Below are positions 34,249-46,457 of a stretch of 64,000 nt of DNA, piece by piece; positions within the stretch are counted from its first letter, which is position 1; each line of letters opens with the position of its first letter. The stretch comes from Owenia fusiformis (taxonomy: Eukaryota > Annelida > Polychaeta > Sabellida > Oweniidae). The notes under the pieces are model-generated. The model did not search any database. It saw nothing but the letters and a program-made list of their open reading frames with translations, and had not been told where the DNA came from. A program made the position numbers and the translations under genes. Location: the NCBI GenBank assembly GCA_903813345.2, contig CAIIXF020000010.1, positions 16,193,181 to 16,257,180 on the forward strand, written 5' to 3'.

Positions 34249-34724
34249 GAACGATCAGATGAGTCCCCTAACAATCTTCTCAACTAAGGACTCTGAGACT
34301 CCGATTGAACAAACTTCAATTTTGCCTCATGCCTCATACATGTTCATGGGCTTATGATTCCACTTCTGTACTCATCTTAAATGGATTGGATTCACCAACT
34401 GTTGAATCGATGTGGATTCACTAATAGTCCGGGCCAAAGGGGTTCATTTTTGAAAAATTCCAAGGGGGTTCATTTTAACAACTTTGTCCCCAAAAATGCC
34501 CAAAATCCCCTGAAAATGCTCAAAATGGTGAAAACTGCATGAATTTGAAGGAATTTTGGCCGGGGGGGGGGGGCTGGTACATGCCTATCATAACCAGGGT
34601 TTCACTTTCTCTTGAAAGGCCATGTAATAACCTAGTTCTCTTCCCGGGTTCTCTTATTCAGCTCATTATATATTCCCTGGTAGCCTAATTGCGCACAGAG
34701 TCTAGTTATAAACTACCCTCTGCC
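34249..34724. other. Spacer between the two segments
   Basis: Apart from the G-run element at 34435, nothing is recognised. It ends immediately before the B-segment start. Confidence 0.4.
34435..34595 (-). mobile_element. G-run mini-element, CAGGCCCGTA family, worn copy
   Basis: Relative to 20777-20962 it is reversed: GGGTTCATTTTTG, AATTCCAAGGGGGTTCATTT, AATGGTGAAAACTGCATG, then a 14-G run and GTACATGCCT. The terminal bases have diverged from CAGGCCCGTA. Confidence 0.65.
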
Positions 34725-37700
34725 TAGTATAGACTATATTACAGTAAGTTTAGCAGCCCCGTCCCAAAGATTGGTGCCAGTGACAGCCTGGGTTATAAAT
34801 CATTTCAAATCTACCACGCTGATCCCTTCTCAACCAATCAGCAAAGTGGAAGGAACTAAATACGCGCTCATTTAACTATGCGGTGATGCCAGGGGAAATA
34901 ACCATATAGAAGGTCGTCTGTATTTCGACAACGAACTCTGATTGGCTCGGTGATATCAGAGATTTATTGTAAACTGAAAGAGTGAAGACGAAGCTCTCTT
35001 TTAAGGAGTGAAGTCGAACGAATGCAAGCGAGCGGTAAAAATTGTCAAGAAAATATTTGCACAAAAAATTGGCACCCACCTGAGAAAAATCCTAGGGATT
35101 TCACTGCTTATTCACTAATATTCTTTTTCTGTAACGCAAGGTTTTCATCTTATCTCCGCTAGGTAATTATTTTGTAATGAGAAACCTATAGTTTATTATC
35201 AACAGGGGAGATTTCATCCTAACAACCAATTATCAGGAATTATCTAACCATAGTGGGACTGTATATAGGTAACAAATTGTTTTAATAATTGTTTTTCGCC
35301 GAAAAATGTTTCACTGACATAAATTTCAAGACAGAAAAAGAGAGTAATGATCGATTTGATTCGTTGAAATAAGCTAGGTAATTGCAATTGGGGCATCATC
35401 CGAGAGCCATGCCTCCTTCAGCTAGACATCTTTTCTAGACAGATATTGCCTGAGTATGAGAATGTAAATAAGGTATTAAGGCTCCCTTTCCGGATCAAGT
35501 CTCTCCAAGGAAGATCTTAAAGATAAAGCTCATTGTCGGATCTCGATTAAAATGGGTTGTCCTCTCAGCAACTGCGGATACCAACCTAACTACTTAGACC
35601 TCTGTTGGCCCTGACCTGGTTTGGAGTTCTAAGGGTACAAGTCCAAGGACAGAACACGTTAATGGGTTGTTAAGCAAATATATTGAATATGATTAATCAT
35701 AAAATGTCCATTTATCACATTAATCCCATTGCGGCAGTGTGTATAAAAAATCCTCCTTTCTTCTGATGTAGGCCTCGAACTAAGAGGCTTAAATCTAAAG
35801 GAAATTAACTCTCTCACTCTGGAAGGACTTCTTGACTGCTCTGGAGGGGAACTCTGAGCTCCGGGGATCTTGTCTAACGTAACTTCCCTACGATAATCTG
35901 GCCATGAAGTTACTTACTATTGAAAGCTGAAACGTCCATCTTTCCGATGGTGTATAGGAGTATGTGGGGTAGATTACATCACTCTCAAAAGAAAACACAA
36001 TAACTTGATCATGACACCCTAAACGTAGAAAAATCGTTTTATTATTTGTTTGCCAATGCTCGGCGCAGTGTAATTTCCTGAAGAAATCCTGATGTACTAA
36101 GTTCATCAACAATTCCTTGTTGTTTGTCGCTTAACCGTTAATGAAATTGTTTGTTTATGCGTCTACTCTACGCGTCATATTTGGTTCTAAAACATTTTTG
36201 TTCTCTTAATAATTAGGGTTGACACGCCATCACTGGAAAAAGTTACCTTAGCTTAGGTTGCCTTAAGAGGTGATGTTCTGGTCAATTGAGGCAAGAAAAA
36301 ATTAGAATCGTTATTGTTAAACCTTTTTAACAAAGATATGTACTTGACTGTAGTCTGCAGACCCACCTACATACGGTGGCCCAAAAATGGGATCAGGTGA
36401 AAAAAGAATATAAAGGGCCACTTGAATATAAGGGTTTTGGAAGTAAGAGTTTTGGAAGTCAGATATCAAGGGGTTCCTTTATTTTTATCAAAAACATGTG
36501 GGCTCCTATAACTGATCCCAGAAGTACACCAGCAGGATTTATATGAATGTCAGGGGAAAAGCCTGATATACGGTCATCTACTGGCACAAAAACACTCACT
36601 TGACATTTATTGGTAATAAAGTTAGGGTTAAGAGTGCCAGGGATTGCTGACAGAGTGCAATCTTGAACCAAAAGTTAGAATTATGTTTCTAATGGACTCG
36701 TGGATTCCGTGGTATCACCATGTCCAACATGCTTTTTACAGTCCCAGAAATCAATAGTCTCTATGGATGTAGCAATGCCTTTTTCGTGGGGTATTTTTCT
36801 TATCATGTAATTTTTGAATACATGGATGGTAGGATTCGATTGGCCGCTATCTGAGAAATTACCATTTATCTTTGTTAATTTGCATCTCAATGTAGCAAAG
36901 TAGGTTGTGTTTCACCACTGTATCCAAGACAATTCAACTTCCTTTGTGGTGTCCGTTCGAATGATTGTACATTCTCATATTCTAAACATTAGCGATGGAG
37001 TTCCATGACTTAAGAAGGTCCCAAGATGTGCTAATTTACCTGCAGACTCGGTTGGATAATGAGACCTGTTGTTTCAGCTAATCACGTCTTACACCCCCGG
37101 GAAGCTAAAAATGCCAGGCCAATTATAACATACCATTGGATTTACCAGTTGTGATTTAATTAAACGAAAAGGCTTGCAGCTTGTACATTTTCACCCTGAT
37201 AGTTCAATAACTGTCACAGAAGTAATAATTATAGTGTTGCGTTTCAGAGGGTTGAGCGATATTGCTTTATTAATACTTGAGTATCACTTTAGTCATTCCA
37301 TCATGTGAACTTGCAGTCAAACCTCCTTCACCTACATCATACCCATATGATATCAAAATATCTCAAAAATATGTGGTGCATGATATAAAAGATATTTTTA
37401 TGATTTGATCTCCATGACTGAAGCCAGTGGGTCCAAGCACGATATATTTCACTACAAGTGAATTCGTACGTTATCTTTCGGTCCCATTTCTTTTTAAAAA
37501 TATTTATTGTAGAATTATTGATAAAAATGTTCATCTGTTTACAAAATCGGCAATTGAATAGTTTTGCAAATTGAGACCCTCACCCATGTACCCACTTTTT
37601 TTTGCTGTTACTGTACGTATACCTTTTTGCACCTGAAACCTCAAGAAATTATAACAATTACTCTGGAGCAAATTATTGACAAGAAACCCTGCAGGTCATA

Positions 37701-37857
37701 ATTTCCTGTGTGGCTGTCCGTCCTAGAGTAATCACGATAATGACAGTGGCATTCATCTGTCGGACATACTGTAACATATTCCGAACATTGACATCACACA
37801 TACGGGACTAACCGTATAGAAACATTCCAGTGTCAGGAGATGATCCTAGATGGTAAG
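34725..37857. other. Noncoding part of segment B
   Basis: Counterpart of 11278-15100. No gene is supported; open frames correspond to equally unsupported frames in segment A. Confidence 0.45.
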
Positions 37858-37970
37858 ACAGAGTAACCTCAGTTCCCAGTTGAAACTACTAAAGCCTTAC
37901 CTTTCGGTATCCTTTGTGACCCTATACGCCATCAAACATAACTGAGATATTAAAATGTGACACTACTCTT

Positions 37971-38262
37971 TGGCGGATCCGGGGGGGGGGGCATGGGGCC
38001 CGCCCCCCCCCCTAAGGTTGGCCCAGAAAAAAAGTTGGGTCCAAAAGAGATTTTAGGCCAAAATAGGCTTTAATGCCCCAAAAAGTGGGCCTTTTGGTCA
38101 TTATTGGGCCTTCTAAGGCCTTATTGTTTTAATTTTAGGCAAAATTTTGAAGAAAATGGGCCTCAAATTTTCAAAATTTGGGCCCACTTTTCGGTTTTAG
38201 GGGCCCAAAATTTCTCTGACCTCAAATTTGGGCCCCCCCCCTGTTGGTTCCTGGATCCGCCA
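37971..38262. mobile_element. G-run mini-element, TGGCGGATCC family
   Basis: Ends are TGGCGGATCC and GGATCCGCCA, with a G-run inside the left end and a C-run inside the right. The interior is rich in GGGCCC-AAA motifs. It is part of a ~420-bp stretch (37858-38277) that segment A lacks. Relatives are at 49087 and, more worn, at 48152 and 10095. Confidence 0.8.
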
Positions 38263-38366
38263 CTGCTACTTTTGATAAGAAGGCAGACGTGAACAAACCA
38301 TGATCACTCCTGGTAGATGTGACCTATAATTACTCATTGAAATCGCCTTCAAGTTAAGCATTGTCA

Positions 38367-38538
38367 CCGGTGTGAAAGAAATGATGGTCCCCAGAGATTA
38401 TGGTCCCCTTTCTTAACGGCCCTTACTGGCCCTGATTGCGTATAAGATAATGAGGGAAAGAGTTGTATTTAGGTCACCATATAAATCAATCGAGATTATG
38501 ACCATAATGTGATAGGACCTCCTACCCTTTTACACCGG
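38367..38538 (+). mobile_element. CCGGTG-family element, copy 4 (B only)
   Basis: Left CACCGGTGTGAAAGAAATGA, right CTACCCTTTTACACCGGTG. Segment A at about 15160 lacks it. About 24 bp of extra sequence precede it in B, so a clean target duplication is not visible. Confidence 0.85.
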
Positions 38539-38870
38539 TGCTAACAAGCGTTTTGGTCCAGCTTTCATATCTATTAATATTCCTAGGAGCCGTGGTTTAG
38601 TTTAATAGAAGTCATTATTAATGGAACACAAGTAAATCTAATGAAATTAAAGAACCCCCAGGGATTTCTGATATCTAGGCCCGCTAAGTCAACATTTACC
38701 TTGGCCTCCGTTACTAATTATATTTTCTAATGCTCACATTAGGTGTAATAAAGTCACAACAAATGAATTGAATATTAAACAATGGACAATGGTCAACAAA
38801 ATTCTGAATTGTCGATACTTTTGCATATGGTTGAAGAAATATATCCCTGTTTAAAAATGTGCTTCACGTT

Positions 38871-39043
38871 CCGGTGTAAAAGGGTAGAAGGTCCTATCAA
38901 ATTATGGTCCTACTCTTCATTGATTTATATGGTGACCTTAATACAACTCTTTCCCTCATTATCTTATACGCAATCAGGGCCAGTAAGGGCCGTGAAGAAA
39001 GTGGACCATAATCCCTGGGGGACCATAATTTCTTTCATACCGG
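38871..39043 (-). mobile_element. CCGGTG-family element, copy 5
   Basis: Segment B counterpart of 15501-15673, nearly identical and in the same position. Confidence 0.85.
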
Positions 39044-39165
39044 CCATCTTGAGAACTTTACCTTCACCTTGTATTGGTTTTTCCTGTAATAATCTACACC
39101 TAGTCAAGCCGAATAAGTCTGGCATGTAAAGAATATAACAGGAATAGCCAGATAAGGCCGTTAAA

Positions 39166-40304
39166 GTCTTGCAACTAACAGACGTTCCCTTATATTTTGG
39201 GAGAAATTAGAAAATTCTTGACTTTTTGATTACGTTCGTGCAAACTCAATTGGTTAATGAGACCTGTTGTTTCAATTCGTCATATCTTACACCCCTGGGA
39301 AGAAGAATTCCAGGCCAATTCATCTTGCTTCATCAAGCTTCAGACCTATCCTCAGATAGAACGTTGTGATTGAGCGTGGGAACCGACAATGGCCAATTGA
39401 AGTGATTTAAACGAAAGGGCTTGCAGCTTGTTGTGATTCAACTTCCAAAGACACTTTATTTGTTAAGAATTTTATTTCAAACATTTGTTACGGTTCAGAT
39501 CTGATGGTACTTGTGTCTGGCTCGTACCGGTTCTTCTTTCGATAATGTCCGTACAGGTTTATTATGGTGAAATGTTATTCCTTCTGAAAATGTAATCAAA
39601 GTTTCATTTCAGTGAGATTTAGATTTTAGCGAAAGGATATAATCGGGACTACATGAGAGAAATCACGGGTAAAATCCAGTTAATCCACGCAGGAAGAGAT
39701 GTGGCTTCCTGAGGGGAGAAAGAAGCATACAATCTAAGTTATATTGTGATATGTTAGGCTGAAATAAACTCAACTTATAATCTAGCAAATAGTGAAGAAA
39801 GCTCATTTTGCTAATTGATTAGTCACGTATAAATAACGTAAAGAACCACATAAAGCCAGATTTATTGATGGCTTCACAGTTTATTCTCTTAAAAAGACTT
39901 CTGGATTATGAAATAGATGTCTTTGAGCTGTTGGGAGTAATGGAGTAATTGTTATTGCTATTGTAGAAAATATTCATTGTTATCGTAACTCATCTCACTA
40001 GTTTCTATTACTAGAATGAATATAGTAACTTACCAAAGGGTAAATCGCATAATCTCAACTAAGGATGGTTAAAGCCCCCCTATAAAGTTTAAACAAAAAT
40101 GATTTTTTCTCAAAAGTAGTTTTTGTTCGAATTTATCCAAAATAAACTTTTTAAGGTGTCACATATAATTCACACCAATGGATACATTTCATCCTTCCAT
40201 GTTTTTTTTCCGAAAATTGGTTCATAAATAAGCGAGAAATGAACCCATCCATGCTTAGGAATGGTTCACAGAAAAATGCATAATATCAAAATTTTAGTTC
40301 TCAG
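39166..40304. other. Noncoding part of segment B
   Basis: Aligns with 21717-22840 of A. No gene is supported. Confidence 0.45.
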
Positions 40305-40492
40305 CAAGGAGGATTGGAAGCCAGGGTTCCAACTCGATATTCTTTAATCTCCACGCATGCGTCATTTGCTATTCGTGTCTGTATAATTTGTACGACTGCA
40401 TGGAGAATGACCCGATACTCTCCAACAAAGCTATCGCTAGGTGATTGTTTTGCAGAATATCGGTGTTGCATTCTGGGAGCCAATCCTCCTTG
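40305..40492. mobile_element. 188-bp hAT-like mini-element (B only)
   Basis: Starts CAAGGAGGATTGG and ends CCAATCCTCCTTG. The 8-bp target GTTCTCAG is duplicated at 40297-40304 and 40493-40500. Segment A has the single site at about 22842. CA...TG ends plus an 8-bp duplication point to hAT. Confidence 0.92.
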
Positions 40493-40735
40493 GTTCTCAG
40501 AGACTTTGTATAAAAAAACTCGTACTTCGTACCCACGTACACACGTACGTGGGTCGTGATTCAGTCTTCGAAGGGTTCAAGTTTTAAACTTTTAAAAGTT
40601 TATTCAATCTTTGTTATTGCTAACTTAGATGTATTAATGCACTCATAGGATGTAGATGTGAAATTCGTCTCGTCAAGGATAGATCATAAGATAAAGCCAG
40701 AATTGTTAGTTTGACTTTTTTTATTGTTTGTCAAA

Positions 40736-41608
40736 AAGCGCCATTCAAAGGCTCGTTCAAAGGGAAAATCTATGTTAAAATAGTTTTGAATGTTGGGGAT
40801 TTGCTAAATGGAATTACTGTACTCCGGGTAAATTTCGACGCTATAAAATTTCGCGATTTTTCAAAATTGCAATTTCGCGGCTATTTAATTTCGCGGATTT
40901 GAGTTGATGACGTTTCGCAGATTGTACAAGTTGAATTTTTTTTCCTATTACCGTGAATCAATGCGGGCTATTTTAGCCCGTTCAGAATCCGAATAATGTT
41001 TGTATTTCCCACGTTTAGGGCATTTATTTGAATATTCTTGAATGGCTTTTTAACTTCAATTTGTAGGATATCATTGTCGTCAACAGTTCTTGCCTTTGTT
41101 GGCCTAATAAGCCAATTAAAAATGTTTTTAGACCTTCGCCCAACAACACTGGAAGAAACGTTTCACACCGAACGAAACATATCAAAAGGCCCGGGGATTT
41201 AAGACAAATTTCGCGACGATAAATGTTCGCGATTTTACTACATTCGCGAACAAAGCGAAATTAAATCGCACGCGAACATTACCCGGAGTACAGTATGTGT
41301 TTCATTTCATTTTCAGCCCTGTAATTGTTTGCTTAGCTATGGATGATGATTTGCTATCTGGTTCCAAATTGAATGATGGGGAGAGTGGAACACCCATAAA
41401 GGTTTTAATGCAAACTAAATGTGGAAATATAGTGACACCTTTAAGACGACTTTCTTGAATTTTACAAAAATGGATGCAACTTCCTTCAAAATTGAGCTAA
41501 AAGCTTCAAATTGAAAGCATTTTCAAGCTCTTTTCGTCTTCTATCTAATGATTCTAATTTTCATTGGTTATTGGTGCACCCCCCCCCCCCCCTTGGCTAC
41601 TGGCGCTT
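40736..41608. mobile_element. AAGCGCCA element, B copy, interrupted
   Basis: Counterpart of 23092-23484, enlarged by the TA-target element at 40817-41293. Confidence 0.65.
40817..41293. mobile_element. 477-bp TA-target mini-element with TTTCGCG motifs (B only)
   Basis: Starts CTGTACTCCGGGTAA and ends TTACCCGGAGTACAG, flanked by TA on both sides (40815-40816, 41294-41295). Segment A has the empty TA in GGAATTATGTG. TTTCGCG or its inverse occurs repeatedly inside both ends. TA targets suggest a Tc1/mariner-type driver. No open frame. Confidence 0.92.
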
Positions 41609-43183
41609 TAAAACATGAACTGTTTTGAGAAACGGAAGTGATGAAATAGGGTTGAAAAATCACGTTTTGACTTTCCAGACGATTGCGTTATCTAAAACTT
41701 TCTCATATGATTCTTTTCTCTAAATATGTATGGGATTGCATTAAAAAACCAAGTTGAATATTTAAAACCCATGTTTAAACTGAGGATCCGAGTGATACAT
41801 GCGTTTTTCACCTCATAAACAGGAAGTTAACTTTTGAGTCGAAAAGACTATGATAATCCTCATGATACGGGAAAGTCAAAATGTTTCTTTAATTTGGAAA
41901 ACATATATTATAGCTATCCTTACAATCCAAGGCTGACTAGACATTGTTTTATACAATTTAACGGCAATGCGCAAAATGTAATTGTAATGTAAATATGAAG
42001 GATTTACGAGTCATTTATCAACCGGAGCTTACATTATCATAGCATCACAAAGACAAGGACATTGTGAACTTATACATTGGGAATATAAAGAGAGAAGATC
42101 ACCATGTTTTCGCAATGGAATTATTGTTGTTAACGAAATTATAGTAGACACCTAATAGCCACAATAAGATTCTTTTTCGATGTCTTCTCTCGTGCTAACA
42201 TCTTTTGTGACTTGTACTTGTAAATTAGCAGAGAGATCGCATTATCTTAGTACGTATTGTAATTAGATAAACGTCGTGAATAATAAGAGTAAAATACAAA
42301 GATTGGTAAATGCAATCAACTAAATATGCAACTTTGAGAAACCATTTAGAAAATACCAAAACAAGAAACAATCTAGTACCCAATATCAAAATAGTCAAAA
42401 CAGCCTGCAAAGTATCTGCAGATTTTAAACTTGATATCTGCCCTTGATTAATAGTGTAAACAACAGTAGCCTATAAATTGGGTGAGATACTATTTTTTCT
42501 CGAATAGTAAGATTTATATTGGAAATGCTCATGCTGATGAGTTGTGAGTCTGTCTGTGAGTTAATATATACTGAATTAATGTTGAGTTTATGACCTACCA
42601 ACAGCTGAACATGTCAGTATTCAACAATTGCTACCTGTATGTGTAATAATGTAACATTTTATCATCTGTTGTATGTTCAATGGGTGCACTCTATTGGAAC
42701 TATTGCTATCCTAGCATTTGCGGTAAAATAGATACTATCCATTCTGATTTACAACATCAGAGTCTCTCTTTATACAATAAGTTTGTGATAACGAGGGATC
42801 GTGGAGACTTTGGATCCCACAACACATACTATCTCAGTGTCAGGTTTAGTCAGCCGTGTATGATTACTAATTGATATTGGATTATATGATAACAGAAAAT
42901 GATGGGACAATTGTAAGTGGAACTCCGTGTATTGACAATGAATGTGTCTACATAGTGACAGTTAATCGTTCCTGTTGATAATAACCATTTATGACTCATT
43001 TACTCGCATGTTGTATTTCCGGTTCCGTTGCAATTTATTTCACATATAGTCTAATGATATTTGTAATCTAGCGCCTTGGGTCGTTTACCTAGAATATTTG
43101 AATTATTGTATTTACTCAGTCTAACTAAAATTCATAAAAAGTTGTTCAATTAGGGGGGGGGGGGATTTTCTGATATAACTTAA

Positions 43184-44521
43184 TAGTCCATGGTATGAAT
43201 AAAGGAGCTGGTAGCACACTATAGCGCAGCGATATTTGACCTAACATAAACATACCTACATATGTTCCCTAATAATTTTTATTATTACCGTTTGATATAC
43301 TTCCGGCTTTTAGGCTGAATTATACCTGCCATTAACAGAGGTCAAAAAACTACCAAAAAATGAAATCCAAATTTTTCCCAATTTGGAGTACACAATGCGA
43401 CAGAAAGTAATACAAAATGATTTTAAATATATGATTTAAGTTTTTAAGCTATAAATTTGAGGTTATTTTTCTTATCAATACCCAAAAATTGTGTAATCAG
43501 TGTATCGACGTTTTGTATTGTTTCTCAGGTATTAATAAGATAAATGTTACAAATGATTCACTTTTATATTAGAATGACAAATGCTTAAAATATGCTAGTT
43601 TTTCACAAAATGGGTCTCAATACGTTTTGAGATATGGACATGAGATATTATCAATAAAGGAGGGCATATTGTTCTTCCTTGAAAAATTGAGTCTACAGCT
43701 AAAATTATATTTCTCGTAGTTAGATATAGCTCAGTTGCTTATAAAACAACCATCAAGACTTGGTCGAATTCATGAATGATTGAGAAAAATCGTTATCATT
43801 TTCTTCCTTAAATCTGATTGTATCCAGCGGTAAGGTCAAAAAAGAAACAGCCATCAGAAAACTTGATGATAGCCACAAGTAACGTCGAGGAAGAATTGTA
43901 AGGCGTTCGATTGCATATTACTCTAATTAATTATCAGACATGCCCTTGGAATATATGAACATTCCAATACCTCTGTAATAGTTAATTAGATATAAATCGT
44001 ACCTATTTGTTATTGTATTATGTTTAATAAAACAGGAACAATAACTTGTTGTTAGACCTCTTGCGATTATATAGAAAAATTCTGGTAATAAAATGTTTTA
44101 AATTGTAAGAAAACTAATATGTTTCCAATCATATGTTATCTAAATATTCTACACAATTCTGTTGAATCAGCTTGGCTCATATTTGTAAAATCAAACGAAA
44201 TCTGAAAAATACACTTGCGTAATTACACTAATTAAACACCGATATCTACAGTAAAATTATAGTATATTTTTTACATTATGATAATCTAGTTTTTGTTCGT
44301 ATGCTTAGAATTACGGTCTGTGTCTTATAAAATTTATAAAAGTTCGAATGAAAATATTTACGTTTTTTGACCCCTTGTTTTGAAAGACATTTTTCGACCC
44401 GAAAGCCGGAAGTTTTTTCAGCAAATGGTATTTTAAAAGAATCAAGACATTATTGCTTCAAATTTTGCTGCGCTATAGTGTGCTACGGATCCTTCATATT
44501 CGGAAGTCATACCATGGACTA
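43184..44521. mobile_element. 1338-bp TIR element with TAA target duplication (B only)
   Basis: Starts TAGTCCATGGTATGA and ends TCATACCATGGACTA, flanked by TAA at 43181-43183 and 44522-44524. Segment A has the empty ACTTAAGAG site at about 29447. Inverted similarity continues inward (GTAGCACACTATAGCGCAGC; CTTCCGGCTTT; GGTCAAAAAAC). The 3-bp TAA duplication fits the PIF/Harbinger group. No open frame survives or ever existed here. Confidence 0.9.
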
Positions 44522-44678
44522 TAAGAGAAAGGGAAAGATATAGACACATTATGCAGTTACAGTATACGTTTACTTTCATTCATTACTTTCACGTTTACTC
44601 ATGACAATATCTTTCTCGAAATATGTGACCAAAAGTGCAAAAAGGGAAAATACCCAAAATTACAAAACACAATATGCA

Positions 44679-46022
44679 CAGGGGATGTACCGAATTAAGC
44701 GTGACAGTTGAACGCACAGGGTTAGGTACAGCACGAGGGTGATGACATTTGAGCAAACTGATGTTTTCATCGGTTCAGAAATATCTGGTCTAGTTTCTAG
44801 ATATTTTTATATGTAAATTTATGTAATAATATCCTAGACGGTGAATTTAAAGGTGGATTTCATAGTTCAACCTTCACAAACTCCGAATGTAAGTATAACG
44901 CGCAGGTAAAGGACCGCGAGTTGTTTGCTGTAAAATGAATCTGGGGTCCACTTGCGGTCCTTTGCCTTACGGTATAACGCAGATTGAAATTATTCCTTGT
45001 TTTGCACCTTACCGTTACCGCGCTTTATACCGTTTATATTGGCAAAGAACTACACAATAGCAAATTAAATTACTACAATTTATTCTTCAGTATTAAACTC
45101 AAATAACCTACAAATAAACAAGTTTGGCATAGGGAATACATCCACCACGGCATTAGCTATACGAAACCGTTTGTGAGGTGAAGACAATATAATTTCTCCT
45201 CGTGATAGGCCAAAGTATACACTAAAAGTTATATAATGAATAATAAGATATAATGAACAATATAAAAGGTTAACGTATACTCCATAACTTATATATACTA
45301 CAAGGAGAACTTATAAAGTACTATAAGGAGAACTTATATATACTATAAGGAAAACTTATGTATAATATAAGCAAAATTTATATTGGCAAAGAACTACACA
45401 ATAGCAAATTAAATTACTACAATTTATTCTTCAGTATTAAACTCAAATAACCTACAAATAAACAAGTTTGGCATAGGGAATATATTCACCACGGCATTAG
45501 CTATACGAAACCGTTTGCGAGGTGAAGACAATATAATTTCTCCTCGTGATAGGCCAAAGTATACACTAAAAGTTATATAATGAATATATAAGATATAATG
45601 AACAATATAAAAGGTTAACATATACTCCATAACTTATATATACTACAAGGAGAACTTATAAAGTACTATAAGGAGAACTTATATATACTATAAGGAAAAC
45701 TTATGTATAATATAAGAATATGTATTATACAATAAAACATCACCTCTCAAACTATATGAAGTTATGTTACAAATCTTTGGGGTAAGCCCAAAAATAAAAT
45801 GCCTTATAGGTATTTGTATTCCTATATTTCATTCGAGTTTGTGTAGGTTTAAATATAAAATTCACGGTCACGTTCACTGTTGGATGTTGCTACGAAAATT
45901 CATCCTGAAACCAGACTAGACCTTTCTGTAATTATGAAAACATCAATTTGCTCAAATTTCACCAACCTTGTGGTGTATACCCCGCGCGTTCAACTATTAT
46001 GCTTAATTTGGTACACACCCTG
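44679..46022. repeat. Fold-back element, B copy
   Basis: Arms as described for 29588-33680: left 44679-44990, right 45830-46022. A ~795-bp B-only stretch sits between them. Left end CAGGGGATGTACC, right end GGTACACACCCTG. Confidence 0.65.
45030..45825. repeat. B-only insertion with a ~346-bp tandem duplication
   Basis: TTATATTGGCAAAGAACTAC starts two nearly identical units at about 45034 and 45380, each ending in repeated AAGGAGAACTTATA motifs. About 110 bp of unique sequence follow. Segment A reads straight across (ACCGTATATTTCATTC). No target duplication or inverted ends were found, so its type is unknown. Confidence 0.7.
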
Positions 46023-46457
46023 TCGCATGGAGAAAACACAAGTGAGTAACCAGTCATATTGAAAACAGTCCCCAGTATCCTTAAATGCAATATCCTAATA
46101 ACATTTTTAAATCTCGCACAACTAATTTATATTTTCAAACGTATGTTCTTTATTTGTTTGTTTTCAAGACTCGTAAGTATAATTGCTCCCATTCATCATA
46201 CAATATTAGTAGTTGAAAACAAACCGTTGCTAATAACAATAATACACTAATTAAGAATTGATACTTTAATGACTTCGAATTTATGAGTAAAAGGTTAAAA
46301 CGGAGTATGTAAACATCATAAATCACACATCCTATACCTGGTTCAACAATACTTTACTTTATAGCATGACAAACTGACTACGACAACGTTCTGGCAACAG
46401 GTTTGTCTTAAACAATTCCGATTCAGCAATCTGTACTACTGAATAAAAGTACATTAT

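Larger units (their letters stand above)
34725..46401 (+). repeat. Segment B: second copy of the large direct duplication
   Basis: Matches segment A in the same orientation, starting 691 bp after A ends. B-only insertions are 37858-38277, 38367-38538, 40305-40492, 40817-41293, 43184-44521 and about 45030-45825. B lacks the 5.9-kb exon-bearing block and both large TIR elements of A, and shows intact empty sites for the latter. Two smaller stretches near 11590-11700 and 11880-12350 of A are also absent or replaced in B. Confidence 0.9.

Noticed and set aside
43711-43780. tRNA gene suggested by TAGCTCAGTTGC and GGTCGAATTCA
   Set aside because: The B-box lacks one base, stems do not pair convincingly, and it lies inside a transposon. 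Kept only as a curiosity in findings.
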